Source: Rhizobium sp. FKY42 (GTDB lineage: Bacteria > Pseudomonadota > Alphaproteobacteria > Rhizobiales > Rhizobiaceae). From it: a stretch of DNA of 64,000 nucleotides. Each line of letters begins with the position of its first letter. Positions within the stretch are counted from its first letter, which is position 1. The notes below the pieces were generated by a model that saw nothing but the letters and a program-made list of their open reading frames with translations, was not told the DNA's origin and made no database searches. The position numbers were made by a program, and so were the translations under genes. The stretch covers positions 44,177 to 108,176 of the forward strand of contig NZ_STGA01000009.1 of assembly GCF_005222835.1 (NCBI RefSeq). The letters are read 5' to 3'. Shown piece after piece: positions 1 to 8,781 of this stretch.

Positions 1-97
1 CTGCCGCGAATGCAGGATTGATACCAAAACCGGAAAGACCGGCAGCACCGGCCAGACCTGCGGTTCCAGCCAGGAATGTTCTTCTCTTGATCGACAT
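1..97 (-). CDS. Start of a secreted ABC substrate-binding protein (partial)
   Basis: Only the first 32 codons are present; the gene runs off the left edge. The N-terminus reads MSIKRRTFLAGTAGLAGAAG followed by GLSGFGINPAFAA, a twin-arginine (Tat) type signal with RR at residues 4-5 and an A-x-A-like cleavage site near residue 32. A strong GGAGGAGGAG ribosome site lies just upstream of the ATG at 95-97. It follows the ABC ATPase gene at 233-1300 on the same strand, so a sugar or sugar-acid binding protein of the same importer is the natural reading. The permease genes would lie further left. The function is inferred from position and signal peptide only. Confidence 0.6.
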   Translation of the reverse strand, partial: MSIKRRTFLAGTAGLAGAAGLSGFGINPAFAA

Positions 98-190
98 GTT
101 TACTCCTCCTCCGTTATCGGGACAAAGTCGCGTTCCACATTCCGGCTGCCCCTTGCCAGTCATGCCGCGCTACCATGCGCCGGATGATCC

Positions 191-226
191 AGAATTGGAC
201 GGGGCTCCTCCTCCCCGGCCAATTCT
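191..226. repeat. Long intercistronic hairpin upstream of the binding-protein gene
   Basis: The arms AGAATTGG (191-198) and CCAATTCT (219-226) pair over 8 bp. After one mismatch, CGGGG (200-204) pairs with CCCCG (213-217), and the loop is 8 nt (205-212). It lies between the ABC ATPase gene and the downstream binding-protein gene. There is no U-tract on either strand, so an mRNA-stabilising or processing stem is more likely than a terminator. Confidence 0.5.
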
Positions 227-232
227 CCTTGA

Positions 233-1300
233 TCACGCGGTCAACCGCATTCCTGTCTGCTCATCAAAAAGATGAACATGCTCCGCATCGATATTGATCG
301 AGATGTTCTCGCCCGGACGGGCCGGGATACGTTCGCGGAACACGCAGCTCACTTCCGCGCCACCGAATTGCACGACCATCTGCGTCTCATAGCCGGTCGG
401 CTCCGTCACCACGACGGGAACGCAATAACCGTTGGGATCGAGACGGATATATTCAGGCCGCAAACCGTAGACGAGATCGCGACCGGCAGCATTCGCATAG
501 GCTCGCGTCAGCGGCAGGCGCGTGCCGTCCTTGGCCACGAAATGCATGGGATCTTGCGGGTCCAGCCTGCCCTTGATCATGTTCATGGCAGGCGAGCCAA
601 TGAAACCCGCGACGAACAGGTTGTTCGGCCGGTCATAGAGCTCCAGTGGCGATCCGATCTGCTCCACCCGACCGTCATGCATGACCACGATCTTGTCGGC
701 CATTGTCATGGCTTCGATCTGGTCATGCGTCACATAGACCGTCGTTGTCTTGAGCCGCTGGTGCAATTCCTTGATCTCGGCGCGCATTGCAACACGCAGC
801 TTGGCATCAAGGTTCGAAAGCGGCTCATCGAAAAGGAAGACCTGGGGATCGCGCACGATGGCGCGCCCCATGGCCACCCGCTGACGCTGTCCACCGGAGA
901 GCTGCCGTGGATAGCGGTCAAGCAGATTGGTAAGGCCGAGGATACCGGCCGCGTAGTTCACACGCTTGTCGATCTCCGCCTGCGGCGCCGAATTGAGCAT
1001 GAGCGAAAACGCCATGTTCTTGGCAACTGTCATATGCGGGTAAAGCGCGTAGTTCTGGAACACCATTGCGATGTCGCGTTCCTTCGGCGGCAGGTTGTTG
1101 ACCTGTCGGCCACCAATGCGGATTTCGCCACCGGAAATGTTCTCAAGACCTGCCAGCATGCGCAGCAGCGTGGATTTTCCGCAACCGGACGGCCCTACGA
1201 GAATGACGAATTCGCCATCCTCGATGTCGATGTTAACCCCTTTGATGACGGGGAAGGCGCCAAAGGATTTTTTCACCTCGGCAAATTGAACGGTAGCCAT
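233..1300 (-). CDS. ABC transporter ATPase, CUT1/UgpC-MalK family
   Basis: This 355-residue protein powers an importer of the carbohydrate CUT1 type. Visible motifs are Walker A GPSGCGKST, the signature LSGGQRQRVAMGRA, Walker B VFLFDEPLSNLDAKLR and the switch histidine in VYVTHDQIEAMTMAD. A C-terminal regulatory (TOBE-like) region follows, as in MalK/UgpC, and the length is typical. I chose the ATG at 1298-1300 (MATVQFAEVKKSFG) because GGAGGAGACGC precedes it; a 9-codon longer reading lacks such a site. It lies downstream of SDR, denD and gntR and upstream of a Tat-type binding protein, so its substrate may be a tetronate or related sugar acid. That substrate is inference. Confidence 0.93.
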   Translation of the reverse strand: MATVQFAEVKKSFGAFPVIKGVNIDIEDGEFVILVGPSGCGKSTLLRMLAGLENISGGEIRIGGRQVNNLPPKERDIAMVFQNYALYPHMTVAKNMAFSLMLNSAPQAEIDKRVNYAAGILGLTNLLDRYPRQLSGGQRQRVAMGRAIVRDPQVFLFDEPLSNLDAKLRVAMRAEIKELHQRLKTTTVYVTHDQIEAMTMADKIVVMHDGRVEQIGSPLELYDRPNNLFVAGFIGSPAMNMIKGRLDPQDPMHFVAKDGTRLPLTRAYANAAGRDLVYGLRPEYIRLDPNGYCVPVVVTEPTGYETQMVVQFGGAEVSCVFRERIPARPGENISINIDAEHVHLFDEQTGMRLTA

Positions 1301-1387
1301 GCGTCTCCTCCCAGAGTGCGATGTCAAATTTCGTCATCTGTTGGCGCAAACAGCGGGCTCCTCCAGCCCCTCCGCTGCGCCTCACTG

Positions 1388-2164
1388 TCATCCGCGTCCC
1401 ACGAACGGCATCTTCGTCGCCATCACGGTCATCGTCAGCACGTTGGCATCGAGCGGCAGGCCCGCCATATAGACCACCGCGTCAGCGATGTGGCGCGAGT
1501 CGATCGTCGGTTCTGCCGCCATGCTGCCGTTGGCTTGGATAACCCCGGCAGCGATTTTCTTTGTCATGTCGGTTGCCGCATTGCCGATATCGATCTGGCC
1601 ACAGGCGATATCGAAATCCCGGCCATCAAGTGCCGTCGATTTCGTCAAACCTGTAATCGCATGCTTGGTTGCGGTATAGGGCGACGAATTCGGCCGCGGC
1701 GTTGTGGCGGAAATGGAACCATTATTGATGATCCGCCCACCGCGCGGGTTTTGCGCCTTCATGAGGCGGAACGCCCCTTGCGTGCACAGAAATGCGCCCG
1801 TCAGGTTAGCCGAAACCACATTGCTCCACTGCTCGAAACTGATCTCTTCGAGAGGAACGCCAGGTGCGCTCATGCCTGCATTGTTGACCAACACGTCCAG
1901 ACGACCAAATCTCTCGGAGATCTGGTCGAACAGCGCCTTCACCGCATCGGGGTTGCCAATATCGGCGCTGATGGCATGCACGGCGGTTCCTGTTTCAGCG
2001 CCCAGTTCACGCGCAGCCGTTTCCAGCACATCCAATCTGCGGCCTGTGATCACCACCACATAGCCAGCCTTGGCAAGGCCTCGAGCAATAGCCCGCCCGA
2101 CGCCTGTACCGCCGCCCGTCACCAGCGCAATCTTGTCGGTCATCTGGTTTGTATCCTCGCTCAT
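1388..2164 (-). CDS. SDR family NAD(P)-dependent oxidoreductase
   Basis: A 258-residue classical short-chain dehydrogenase/reductase. The cofactor motif [12 protein letters not shown] is near residues 16-27, NNAG follows the Rossmann core, and the catalytic Ser and YTATK (Y-x-x-x-K) are present. The start at 2164 overlaps the denD stop in an ATGA, arguing for translational coupling; an internal ATG seven codons on is a weaker alternative. Its place in a tetronate operon suggests it oxidises or reduces a sugar acid or polyol that feeds LtnD or DenD. No substrate can be read from the sequence. Confidence 0.88.
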   Translation of the reverse strand: MSEDTNQMTDKIALVTGGGTGVGRAIARGLAKAGYVVVITGRRLDVLETAARELGAETGTAVHAISADIGNPDAVKALFDQISERFGRLDVLVNNAGMSAPGVPLEEISFEQWSNVVSANLTGAFLCTQGAFRLMKAQNPRGGRIINNGSISATTPRPNSSPYTATKHAITGLTKSTALDGRDFDIACGQIDIGNAATDMTKKIAAGVIQANGSMAAEPTIDSRHIADAVVYMAGLPLDANVLTMTVMATKMPFVGRG

Positions 2165-3147
2165 CCCAGATGGCCTCCCAATTCGTCTTCGATGTGAATA
2201 CGGATAATCTCATCGAATGTGCTTTCGGCCTTGAAGCCCAAATCCATCGCCCGGCTTGCATCGAAGTTCGTCGGCCAACCCGCCACGATCTTGGCGATAA
2301 CCGGATCAGGTTCCTTTCGGATCATTGAAACTGCTTTTTCGCCTGCCACACGGCGAAGCGCTTCGATTTCCTCACCCACCAGAGCCGAAAGCCCCGGCAT
2401 GGTCAGGTTGCGCCGTGGACCGACCTTGGAGAGATCAAGCGTTGCTCCATGCACGAAGAAGCCGACCGCCGAGCGGGGGCTCGCGAACCAGTGGCGGACA
2501 TTCTCATCCACGGGCAGCACCGCTTCCTTGCCGGAGAGCGGTTCGCGCAGAATGTTGGAGAAGAAGCCGGATGCCGCCTTGTTAGGGGTGCCGGGACGAA
2601 TGCAGATCGTCGGCAGGCGGATCCCAAGACCGTCGAATATGCCGCGGCGGGAATAGTCGGCCAGCAATAGTTCAGCGATTGCCTTCTGCGTGCCGTAGCT
2701 GGTGAGCGGCGTCGTGAAGAACTCGCCGCCGATCATATCCGGGAATGGTGCACCGAAGACCGCGATGGAGGAGGCAAAGATCACACGTGGGACATAAGGC
2801 CCTTTAAGTCCCACATGCCTGATGGCCTCGAACAAGAGCCGCGTGCCATCCAGATTGATGGTGTAGCCCTTGTCAAAATCCGCTTCCGCTTCACCGGATA
2901 CAATTGCAGCCAGATGGAAAATCAGGTCTGGCCGCTTTTCGATGAGTCTTTCCGCGGAACCGGGAGCCGCAAAATCCAGCGTCAGAACCGATGAGACCGA
3001 GGCAAGGCTTTGCGGCACCGGCGACGGAAAAGCATCCGCCAGTATCAGCTGATCGATGCTAGCGCCCAGGCAATCCGGTTCGCGACCGAGCCTTTCCACC
3101 AGTTTCCGGCCCACCATACCGGCGGAACCAATGACCAGAACCTTCAT
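2161..3147 (-). CDS. denD: D-erythronate dehydrogenase (DenD-like NAD-dependent epimerase/dehydratase family)
   Basis: This 328-residue extended SDR starts [20 protein letters not shown], giving the G-x-x-G-x-x-G dinucleotide site at residues 7-13. The catalytic Y-x-x-x-K is in [14 protein letters not shown]. In the known DenD family such proteins oxidise D-erythronate at C2 to 2-oxo-tetronate, which then joins the threonate route through OtnI, OtnK and OtnC. All three of those genes are upstream on the same strand (4059-6750), which strongly supports the assignment. It overlaps the next SDR gene by 4 bases and follows gntR after 42 bases. A ribosome site GGGAGGAG precedes the start. Confidence 0.8.
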   Translation of the reverse strand: MKVLVIGSAGMVGRKLVERLGREPDCLGASIDQLILADAFPSPVPQSLASVSSVLTLDFAAPGSAERLIEKRPDLIFHLAAIVSGEAEADFDKGYTINLDGTRLLFEAIRHVGLKGPYVPRVIFASSIAVFGAPFPDMIGGEFFTTPLTSYGTQKAIAELLLADYSRRGIFDGLGIRLPTICIRPGTPNKAASGFFSNILREPLSGKEAVLPVDENVRHWFASPRSAVGFFVHGATLDLSKVGPRRNLTMPGLSALVGEEIEALRRVAGEKAVSMIRKEPDPVIAKIVAGWPTNFDASRAMDLGFKAESTFDEIIRIHIEDELGGHLG

Positions 3148-3189
3148 ATGCGGCGCTCCTCCCTGCCGTATTTCATTTTATTCTCACCG

Positions 3190-3927
3190 TTAGACGGCAA
3201 CAGCGCGCAGCGCCTTCGTGGTCTCGTAAATGCGGGTTAGATGCCTTCGGAAGGCCTCCACCACAGCATCATCATCCTTGCGCTTCAGCGCCTCCACGAT
3301 TTCCACATGGTCTTCGTAGCTGTTATCCGTCGCACCCGGTTTCGCCATGGCCTGACGGCGATAGTCCATCAGATAACCGTAAAGGTCCGTCACGATGTCG
3401 GTCAGCAGCGGATTGCCACATACTCGATAGATTGCCAGATGGAACTCCCGGTCGCAGATCAGAAAACGCATCGTATCCCGGCCTGCTTCCCGCTGGGTCT
3501 CCAGCAGGTTTTCCAGCTTCTCAATCGTTTCGCCATCCATGTTTCGTGCGGCATGACGCACGACGTCGAGCTCTACCAGTAGTCTCGCGGCATGAACGGC
3601 CTCCAGATCGTATCGGTCGATCACGCTTTTCGATGCCAGAGTGATCGGCAGATGACTGAGATCGACATCAGCAACACGGCTGCGACTTCCCTGCGATACC
3701 TCGATAAACCCTTTGCCTGCGAGGATCTGAATGGCCCCACGAACAGTCTCCCGGCTGACATGCAGCACGGCAGCCAGTTCGCGCTCCCCCGGCAGTTCGT
3801 CTCCCGATTTCAACATGCCAGTCGCAATCAAGGTCGTCAGCTTGTCCGCAACCACATCCCGCGCTGTCTGCCGGGTCACCGACCCGCCGACCATAGGAAC
3901 CTGATGCAGTATGGCATCCGCCTTCAT
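3190..3927 (-). CDS. GntR family regulator, FadR/FCD subfamily
   Basis: A 245-residue regulator with an N-terminal winged helix-turn-helix (about residues 20-85; GDELPGERELAAVLHVSRET is the recognition region) and a C-terminal all-helical FCD ligand-binding domain. It sits between otnI and denD on the same strand, with a 131-base gap in front holding a FadR-type half-palindrome (3976-3986). That makes autoregulation and control of denD, the SDR and the ABC genes plausible. The ligand is probably a sugar acid by context. The ribosome site GGAGGA lies 7 bases before the ATG. Confidence 0.9.
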   Translation of the reverse strand: MKADAILHQVPMVGGSVTRQTARDVVADKLTTLIATGMLKSGDELPGERELAAVLHVSRETVRGAIQILAGKGFIEVSQGSRSRVADVDLSHLPITLASKSVIDRYDLEAVHAARLLVELDVVRHAARNMDGETIEKLENLLETQREAGRDTMRFLICDREFHLAIYRVCGNPLLTDIVTDLYGYLMDYRRQAMAKPGATDNSYEDHVEIVEALKRKDDDAVVEAFRRHLTRIYETTKALRAVAV

Positions 3928-3966
3928 TGCCGCTTCCTCCGTCCGCCCTCATTGATCAGTCTTACA

Positions 3967-3990
3967 CTGGTCTACTGGCCGGACCACCAG
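3967..3990. promoter_or_regulatory. Candidate FadR-type operator in front of gntR-denD
   Basis: The core TGGCCGGACCA at 3976-3986 differs by one base from the FadR-family pattern TGGTC-N-GACCA. It lies inside a longer imperfect repeat, CTGGT (3967-3971) with ACCAG (3986-3990). It sits in the otnI-gntR gap, 49 bases before the gntR start. The same pattern occurs as a perfect palindrome in front of another FadR-type gene at 60176-60190. Confidence 0.5.
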
Positions 3991-4058
3991 ATAAGCACTG
4001 TATTTAAGGTTGCGTTAGCGTCAATGCAAATTCGTTGCTGCATCGCGGCAATTCTGCG

Positions 4059-4835
4059 TCATTTTCTCCTTTCGAATTTGGACATCCAGCCCAAGCCAGC
4101 ATCCGTCGTGGCACGCGGGCGATACTCTGCCCCGACAGGGTGATCCCAACCGAGGAATGCCAGACGAGACAGAACATAAGGGTAGTCAATCTCGCCGGAA
4201 TCCGGCTCACCGCGATCAGGCACGGCAGCGATCTGAACATGTCCGATGTGTGGCATCAGGCGTTCGAAGCGCCGGCACAGATCACCCTCCATGATCTGCA
4301 CATGGTAGCAGTCAAACATGATCTTCAGATTGGCGTGGCCGACTTCCTCGATCACCGAAACAGCCTGCGCGGTGGTGCTCAGGAAGTAATCCGGCGCATC
4401 GCGGCTATTGAGCGGCTCAATGAGAATTGTCTTACCCTGGGCCGCGGCCAGTTCGCACGCAATCGTCAGATTGGCGACGTATGTGGCATGAGCCATCTCG
4501 CCAGACGCCTTTCCCGCCATAACGTGAATGTTAGGCACATCGAGCGCGACCGAATAATCCAGCGCCTGGCGAATTGCAGTCTGCGCCTCCAGTTCCCGAC
4601 CGGGAAGAGCAGTAAGGCCGTTTTCACCTGCCTCGACCTTTCCCCGAACAGTGTTAAGGCCTAGCATCGGCAAACCCGTTTCATCCAATGCCGTCTTCAA
4701 CCGATCGACACTCTCATTATATGGCCAGTGACACTCCACCGCGTCGAAACCGGCTGATTTTGCGGCGCGGATGGCATCAGGTAGCGTCAACTCCTGCCAT
4801 AGAAAGCCGAGATTGGCGGAAAAACGTATCGCCAT
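4059..4835 (-). CDS. otnI: 2-oxo-tetronate isomerase (hydroxypyruvate isomerase family)
   Basis: A 258-residue xylose-isomerase-like TIM barrel. It begins MAIRFSANLGFLWQELTLPD and contains conserved acidic metal or catalytic positions in ILIEPLNSRDAPDYF, KIMFDCYHVQIMEGD and GEIDY. In the characterised pathway OtnI converts 2-oxo-tetronate to 3-oxo-tetronate. The ATG at 4833-4835 overlaps the otnC stop by one base (TGATG), showing coupling; a GTG three codons earlier is possible but unnecessary. A 131-base gap with a putative operator follows before gntR. Confidence 0.85.
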   Translation of the reverse strand: MAIRFSANLGFLWQELTLPDAIRAAKSAGFDAVECHWPYNESVDRLKTALDETGLPMLGLNTVRGKVEAGENGLTALPGRELEAQTAIRQALDYSVALDVPNIHVMAGKASGEMAHATYVANLTIACELAAAQGKTILIEPLNSRDAPDYFLSTTAQAVSVIEEVGHANLKIMFDCYHVQIMEGDLCRRFERLMPHIGHVQIAAVPDRGEPDSGEIDYPYVLSRLAFLGWDHPVGAEYRPRATTDAGLGWMSKFERRK

Positions 4836-5485
4836 CAGTCCCACTCCACATCGAATGTCGTGACCACTTTGGAAATCTGCCCCGGTGTCAGCATGCGTGG
4901 CTTCAGTCCGTGGGTCAAAAGCGCGAGTTTTGCGGTCTCTTCCAGTTCCTCAACCGCAAAGACCGCCGCTTCCAGATCCTTGCCCGCAACCACTGGACCG
5001 TGATTGGCCAGCATGACAGCACTGCGCTTGCCAGCCAGCCCGCGGATTGCGTCGCCCATCGCCGGGTCACCGGGAATGAAATAGGGCAACAGCTTCACCT
5101 TACCGAGCTTCATGATCGAATAGGCGGTGAGTGGCGGCAGCATGTTTTCCGGGTCAACATCCGGCAGCATGGACAATGCGACTGAATGGCATGAATGGAG
5201 ATGAACCACAGCCCCTGTTTTGGTGGGTCGTGTTTCATAGAAAGCCACATGAAGCGGCATTTCTTTTGTTGGTTTGTCACCACCGATCAGGCGTCCCTCG
5301 GCATCGAAAAGCGAAAGCCTGCCTGGATCTAGAGTTCCAAATGAACTGCCGGTTGGCGTTACCAGAAGTCGGCCATCCGAAAGCCGTGCCGAAATATTGC
5401 CGGAAGAACCTCCGGTCAGGCCCCGCTCGAACAGCGATCTGGCCATCCGACATATGTCATCCCGTAGCCGCGCTTCTTCGCTCAT
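4835..5485 (-). CDS. otnC: 3-oxo-tetronate 4-phosphate decarboxylase (class II aldolase/adducin family)
   Basis: A 216-residue class II aldolase-fold protein. Zinc ligands are visible as H95-L-H97 (VVHLHSCH) and H162 (NHGPVV), with catalytic Glu75 in TKEMPLH. In the tetronate pathway this enzyme decarboxylates 3-oxo-tetronate 4-phosphate to dihydroxyacetone phosphate. It overlaps otnK upstream by 4 bases (ATGA) and otnI downstream by one base, so the three enzymes are translationally coupled. Family members can also act on other sugar phosphates, but the neighbours make OtnC the best call. Confidence 0.87.
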   Translation of the reverse strand: MSEEARLRDDICRMARSLFERGLTGGSSGNISARLSDGRLLVTPTGSSFGTLDPGRLSLFDAEGRLIGGDKPTKEMPLHVAFYETRPTKTGAVVHLHSCHSVALSMLPDVDPENMLPPLTAYSIMKLGKVKLLPYFIPGDPAMGDAIRGLAGKRSAVMLANHGPVVAGKDLEAAVFAVEELEETAKLALLTHGLKPRMLTPGQISKVVTTFDVEWD

Positions 5486-6750
5486 GAGGCCTCCAGAAGG
5501 CTGAGCGCCTGCGCGAAGAAGTCTTCCGCTCCGAAATTGCCAGACTTCAGGGCCAGTGCGATCGTGCGATCCCCGCTATTCGTAAAGGTCCAGGGCACGC
5601 CCGGCGCGATCTCCTTACCGATCGATAGCTGCCTGACGCCCAGCGCATTGACGACTGCGCCGGATGTTTCTCCCCCGGCAACCACGAAACGGCTGATACC
5701 AAGTTTCGCTGCTTCCTGCGCGATCCTGGCTAGCGCCTCCTCGACCAGTGCGCCGGACTTTTCGACGCCAAGCGCCTGCTGATAGTGACGCACCTCATCT
5801 GGTTCTGCCGTGGCATAAATGAGCTTGGCCTCTTCGATTGGAATGTCTCGCAACCAATCCAGCGCAGGTTCCACACCTTGCTCTGCCAAAGCCAATGGAT
5901 CGAGCCTATGGCTCTTTGCGGCGGGCAAATAGCGCGCAACCTGCCTGCGGGTCATGGCTGAACAACTGCCGGAGAGTACGAGCTGCCCCTCTCCCACGCG
6001 AACCTGAGTTTCCTGACCGCGTGAACCAGAAAGTTCGCCCGCATCGGCAAGAAGCTTCGGCAAGGGCATGGCCAGCGCACTACCGCCGGTCACGAGCCGG
6101 AACCCCATGGTTGCCTCAGCTGTCACTGTCAGGTCATCGTCTGCGACCGCATCGACCACCACATGCAGGACGCCCTCGGTCTTCAGCGTATCCAGTCGCT
6201 CGCGCAAAGCCTGGACGCCCTTTGCCACGACAAGACGATTTGCCAAACCAACGGGTGAGCTTACCTGCGGGGAAAGTAGCCGGACAAGGCTCGAATCCCG
6301 CATCGGCGTCAGCGGATGGTCTTTCATCGGGCTTTCATCAAGTGGCTGCTCACCAACGAAAAGATGCCCCATGAAAACGCTACGCCCATTCTCCGGAAAG
6401 GCCGGGCAATAGATTGTCTGTGACGCACCAAGCCGCTGCATCAGGGCTTCGGATACAGGTCCTATATTTCCCTTCGGCGTACTGTCGAAGGTGGAGCAAT
6501 ACTTCCAGTAGAACCGCTTTGCACCAGCCTGCTCCAACCATTGGGCGGCAGCCAATGCCTTTTCTACAGCCTTCTCGACAGGTATTGTGCGGATCTTCAG
6601 CGCAATGATCTCGAAAGGCGCCACGGGCTCATCGTCAGGATTTGGCAAGCCAAGCCGCAGGGATACCGGCCAGCCGCTGCGCGACAGAAGCGCCGCAAGG
6701 TCGGTTGCACCGGTAAAATCGTCAGCAATGGCGCCAAAGCGAATCGGCAT
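5482..6750 (-). CDS. otnK: 3-oxo-tetronate kinase (four-carbon acid sugar kinase family)
   Basis: A 422-residue protein of the former DUF1537 family. The N-terminal substrate-domain motif ADDFTGATD is at residues 9-17, and the C-terminal nucleotide-binding motif VVAGGETSGAVV is near residues 357-368. Family knowledge: OtnK phosphorylates 3-oxo-tetronate at O4 with ATP. It overlaps otnC in an ATGA and begins 3 bases after ltnD ends, so ltnD-otnK-otnC-otnI is one operon. Length is usual for the family. A D-threonate or D-erythronate kinase is the alternative, made less likely by the adjacent otnI and otnC. Confidence 0.88.
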   Translation of the reverse strand: MPIRFGAIADDFTGATDLAALLSRSGWPVSLRLGLPNPDDEPVAPFEIIALKIRTIPVEKAVEKALAAAQWLEQAGAKRFYWKYCSTFDSTPKGNIGPVSEALMQRLGASQTIYCPAFPENGRSVFMGHLFVGEQPLDESPMKDHPLTPMRDSSLVRLLSPQVSSPVGLANRLVVAKGVQALRERLDTLKTEGVLHVVVDAVADDDLTVTAEATMGFRLVTGGSALAMPLPKLLADAGELSGSRGQETQVRVGEGQLVLSGSCSAMTRRQVARYLPAAKSHRLDPLALAEQGVEPALDWLRDIPIEEAKLIYATAEPDEVRHYQQALGVEKSGALVEEALARIAQEAAKLGISRFVVAGGETSGAVVNALGVRQLSIGKEIAPGVPWTFTNSGDRTIALALKSGNFGAEDFFAQALSLLEAS

Positions 6751-6753
6751 AGA

Positions 6754-7659
6754 TTATCCCTCCATGCCGGGAAGCTTGATGGATGCACGCTCTGCCAGGA
6801 TCTTTGCAACCGCTGCATCATCGTCCAGTCCGAGGCCGGACTCAGCTGCCTCCTTGAACAGGGCCAGCGCGGCTGCACTGAGCGGCGTGCTGGCGCCCGC
6901 TTTGTCAGCCTCGCTGGTCACGATACCAAGATCCTTGACGAAGATGTTGACCGCCGAACGTGGCGTGTAATCGCCATCCACAATGTGCGGCCCTCTGTTT
7001 TCGAACATCCAGGAAGAGCCTGCCGAAACGCGAATGACGTCGAAGACGGTTTGAAGATCGAGGCCTTCGGCGGCAGCCAGTGTCAGCGCCTCCGCCGTTG
7101 CCGCGATATGGACACCCGCCAGCAACTGGTTGATCATCTTGACCTTGGAGCCCAGCCCGACGTCCGAGCCCAGCCGGAATACCTTTGCAGATACGGCATC
7201 CAGCGCCGCGGCCGCATGCTCGAACGCTTGGTCGGGCCCTGAGGCCATGACTGTGATTTCGCCTGCCAGAGCTTTGATATGACCGCCGGACACCGGCGCA
7301 TCGATGACCTGCATACCCGCGCTACTCAACCGCGCAGCAAGTTCGATGGTCGCACTGGGCGCCATGGTGACGCAGAGAAGAAATACTGTACCGGCCTTGG
7401 CGGATTTCAGCGCGCCTCGCTCGCCGAACAAGACCTCTTCGGCCTGCCGGGAATTCACCACGAAGACGAAAACCACATCGCTCTCGCCAGCACTGGAAGC
7501 GTCAGGATAGGCTTTGCCGCCCTCCTTCTCGAAACTGGCCAACACTTCGCTGCGAATGTCCACGCCCTTCACAGCGAAGCCCGCGCGCAATAGGGAAAGA
7601 GCTGCACCCCAGCCCATGGAGCCTAGACCGATGACTGTCGCCGTCATTTGCCTCGTCAT
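6754..7659 (-). CDS. ltnD: L-threonate dehydrogenase (beta-hydroxyacid dehydrogenase family)
   Basis: A 301-residue beta-hydroxyacid dehydrogenase with the dinucleotide motif GLGSMG at residues 11-16, the substrate motif PVSGGHIKALAG around residues 122-133 and catalytic Lys174 in the G-x-G-x-x-x-K-x-x-N-Q motif. LtnD oxidises L-threonate to 2-oxo-tetronate with NAD. I start at the ATG at 7657-7659 (MTRQMTATV), preceded by GGGAGG 7 bases upstream; a longer reading lacks a ribosome site. It is the first gene of the operon and is divergent from the LacI regulator across palindromic operators at 7694-7712. Confidence 0.88.
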   Translation of the reverse strand: MTRQMTATVIGLGSMGWGAALSLLRAGFAVKGVDIRSEVLASFEKEGGKAYPDASSAGESDVVFVFVVNSRQAEEVLFGERGALKSAKAGTVFLLCVTMAPSATIELAARLSSAGMQVIDAPVSGGHIKALAGEITVMASGPDQAFEHAAAALDAVSAKVFRLGSDVGLGSKVKMINQLLAGVHIAATAEALTLAAAEGLDLQTVFDVIRVSAGSSWMFENRGPHIVDGDYTPRSAVNIFVKDLGIVTSEADKAGASTPLSAAALALFKEAAESGLGLDDDAAVAKILAERASIKLPGMEG

Positions 7660-7693
7660 GCTGGCGCCTCCCAACGCAATCATGCTTGACACT

Positions 7694-7712
7694 GGTATCG
7701 ATACCGGTATCG
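7694..7712. promoter_or_regulatory. LacI-family operator between ltnD and the LacI regulator
   Basis: Two overlapping perfect palindromes are present: GGTATCGATACC at 7694-7705 and CGATACCGGTATCG at 7699-7712. The second has the central CG and ACCGGT core typical of LacI/GntR(E. coli)-type operators. It lies 35 bases before ltnD and 63 bases before the regulator start, a position suited to repress both promoters. Confidence 0.75.
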
Positions 7713-7774
7713 GTAACGTATTGGGTGTTTGTTAACTCTGTCAACCGGGAAATTTCTTGAACAGGATTTCGCAC

Positions 7775-8779
7775 ATGCGTCAGCCAACATTGGAAGAGGT
7801 GGCTGCAAGGGCCGGTGTCAGCAAAATGACAGCGTCGCGAGCGCTCAGGGGTGCGCGCGATGTTTCCGCAGCGAGCATCGAGAAGGTCAAGGTTGCAGCG
7901 GAGCAACTGGGCTATGTCGGTAACCAGCTCGCGCTTTCTTTGTCGTCGCGTCGGACCAATCTCATCGGCGTCGTTATTCCAAGCATGTCCAACATCGTGT
8001 TCCCGGAAGTGCTTGGCGGCATCATCGGCGGATTGGAAGGCTCTGGCCTCCAGCCGGTTTTCGGCGTCAGTGACTACGACTTGGACAAGGAACGCGACAT
8101 CATTCGCAACATGCTGTCATGGCAGCCCGCGGCCCTCATTATAACGGGGTTGGATCAGCCAGAAGAAACGCGCAAACTGCTGCGCCAGAGCGATATTCCT
8201 GTCATCCAGATCATGGATCTGGACGGTGAGCCGATAGACTTCGTCGTTGGCCTGTCCCATACGCAGGCCGGGCGTGAGATGGCCGAGGCCATTCTTGCAT
8301 CAGGCCGCAAACGGATCGGCTACATCGGCAGTGCGGTCGATCGCGACAAGCGAGCCATCAAGCGCCGCGCCGGTTTCGAGGCGGTCCTTCAGGATAACGG
8401 CCGTTACTTCGTTTCAGTTGAAACCAGTCTCGAAGCCTCATCCTCCCGGCTCGGGAGAGATCTGACCGGACGCCTGCTGGCGCGGCATCCGGACCTTGAT
8501 TGCATCTATTGTTCGAACGACGACATGGCGGCGGGCAGCCTGTTTGCCTGCATGAAGCTGGGACGAGCCGTGCCGGACGACATTCTCATCGCGGGCTTCA
8601 ACGGGCTTGAAATCACAAGCGCGCTGCCTGTTCGAATAGCCACCTCGACATCACCCCGCAGAGCCATCGGCGAGCAGGCGGCGCAACTCGCCTTGGCGGC
8701 GATGAACGGCAACGGAAGGGATCTCGCCCGCCGGATCGAGTTGCGGGCAGAGATCACACTGGGCGATGCAGAGAGATAA
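7775..8779 (+). CDS. LacI family transcriptional regulator of the tetronate operon
   Basis: A 334-residue regulator. The N-terminal helix-turn-helix and hinge helix are in PTLEEVAARAGVSKMTASRA (residues 4-23), followed by a periplasmic-binding-protein-like effector domain. The N-terminus resembles the gluconate repressor subgroup. I start at the ATG at 7775 rather than a TTG at 7757, because AGGA lies upstream and the shorter start gives the canonical family N-terminus. It is divergent from ltnD, and the operator palindromes lie between them. A four-carbon sugar acid or its oxo derivative is the likely inducer (inference). Confidence 0.9.
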   Translation: MRQPTLEEVAARAGVSKMTASRALRGARDVSAASIEKVKVAAEQLGYVGNQLALSLSSRRTNLIGVVIPSMSNIVFPEVLGGIIGGLEGSGLQPVFGVSDYDLDKERDIIRNMLSWQPAALIITGLDQPEETRKLLRQSDIPVIQIMDLDGEPIDFVVGLSHTQAGREMAEAILASGRKRIGYIGSAVDRDKRAIKRRAGFEAVLQDNGRYFVSVETSLEASSSRLGRDLTGRLLARHPDLDCIYCSNDDMAAGSLFACMKLGRAVPDDILIAGFNGLEITSALPVRIATSTSPRRAIGEQAAQLALAAMNGNGRDLARRIELRAEITLGDAER

Positions 8780-8781
8780 AC

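Noticed and set aside
272..2197. Plus-strand open frame of 641 codons opposite the ABC ATPase and SDR
   Set aside because: It runs through two well-supported genes on the other strand, has no domain and no ribosome site.
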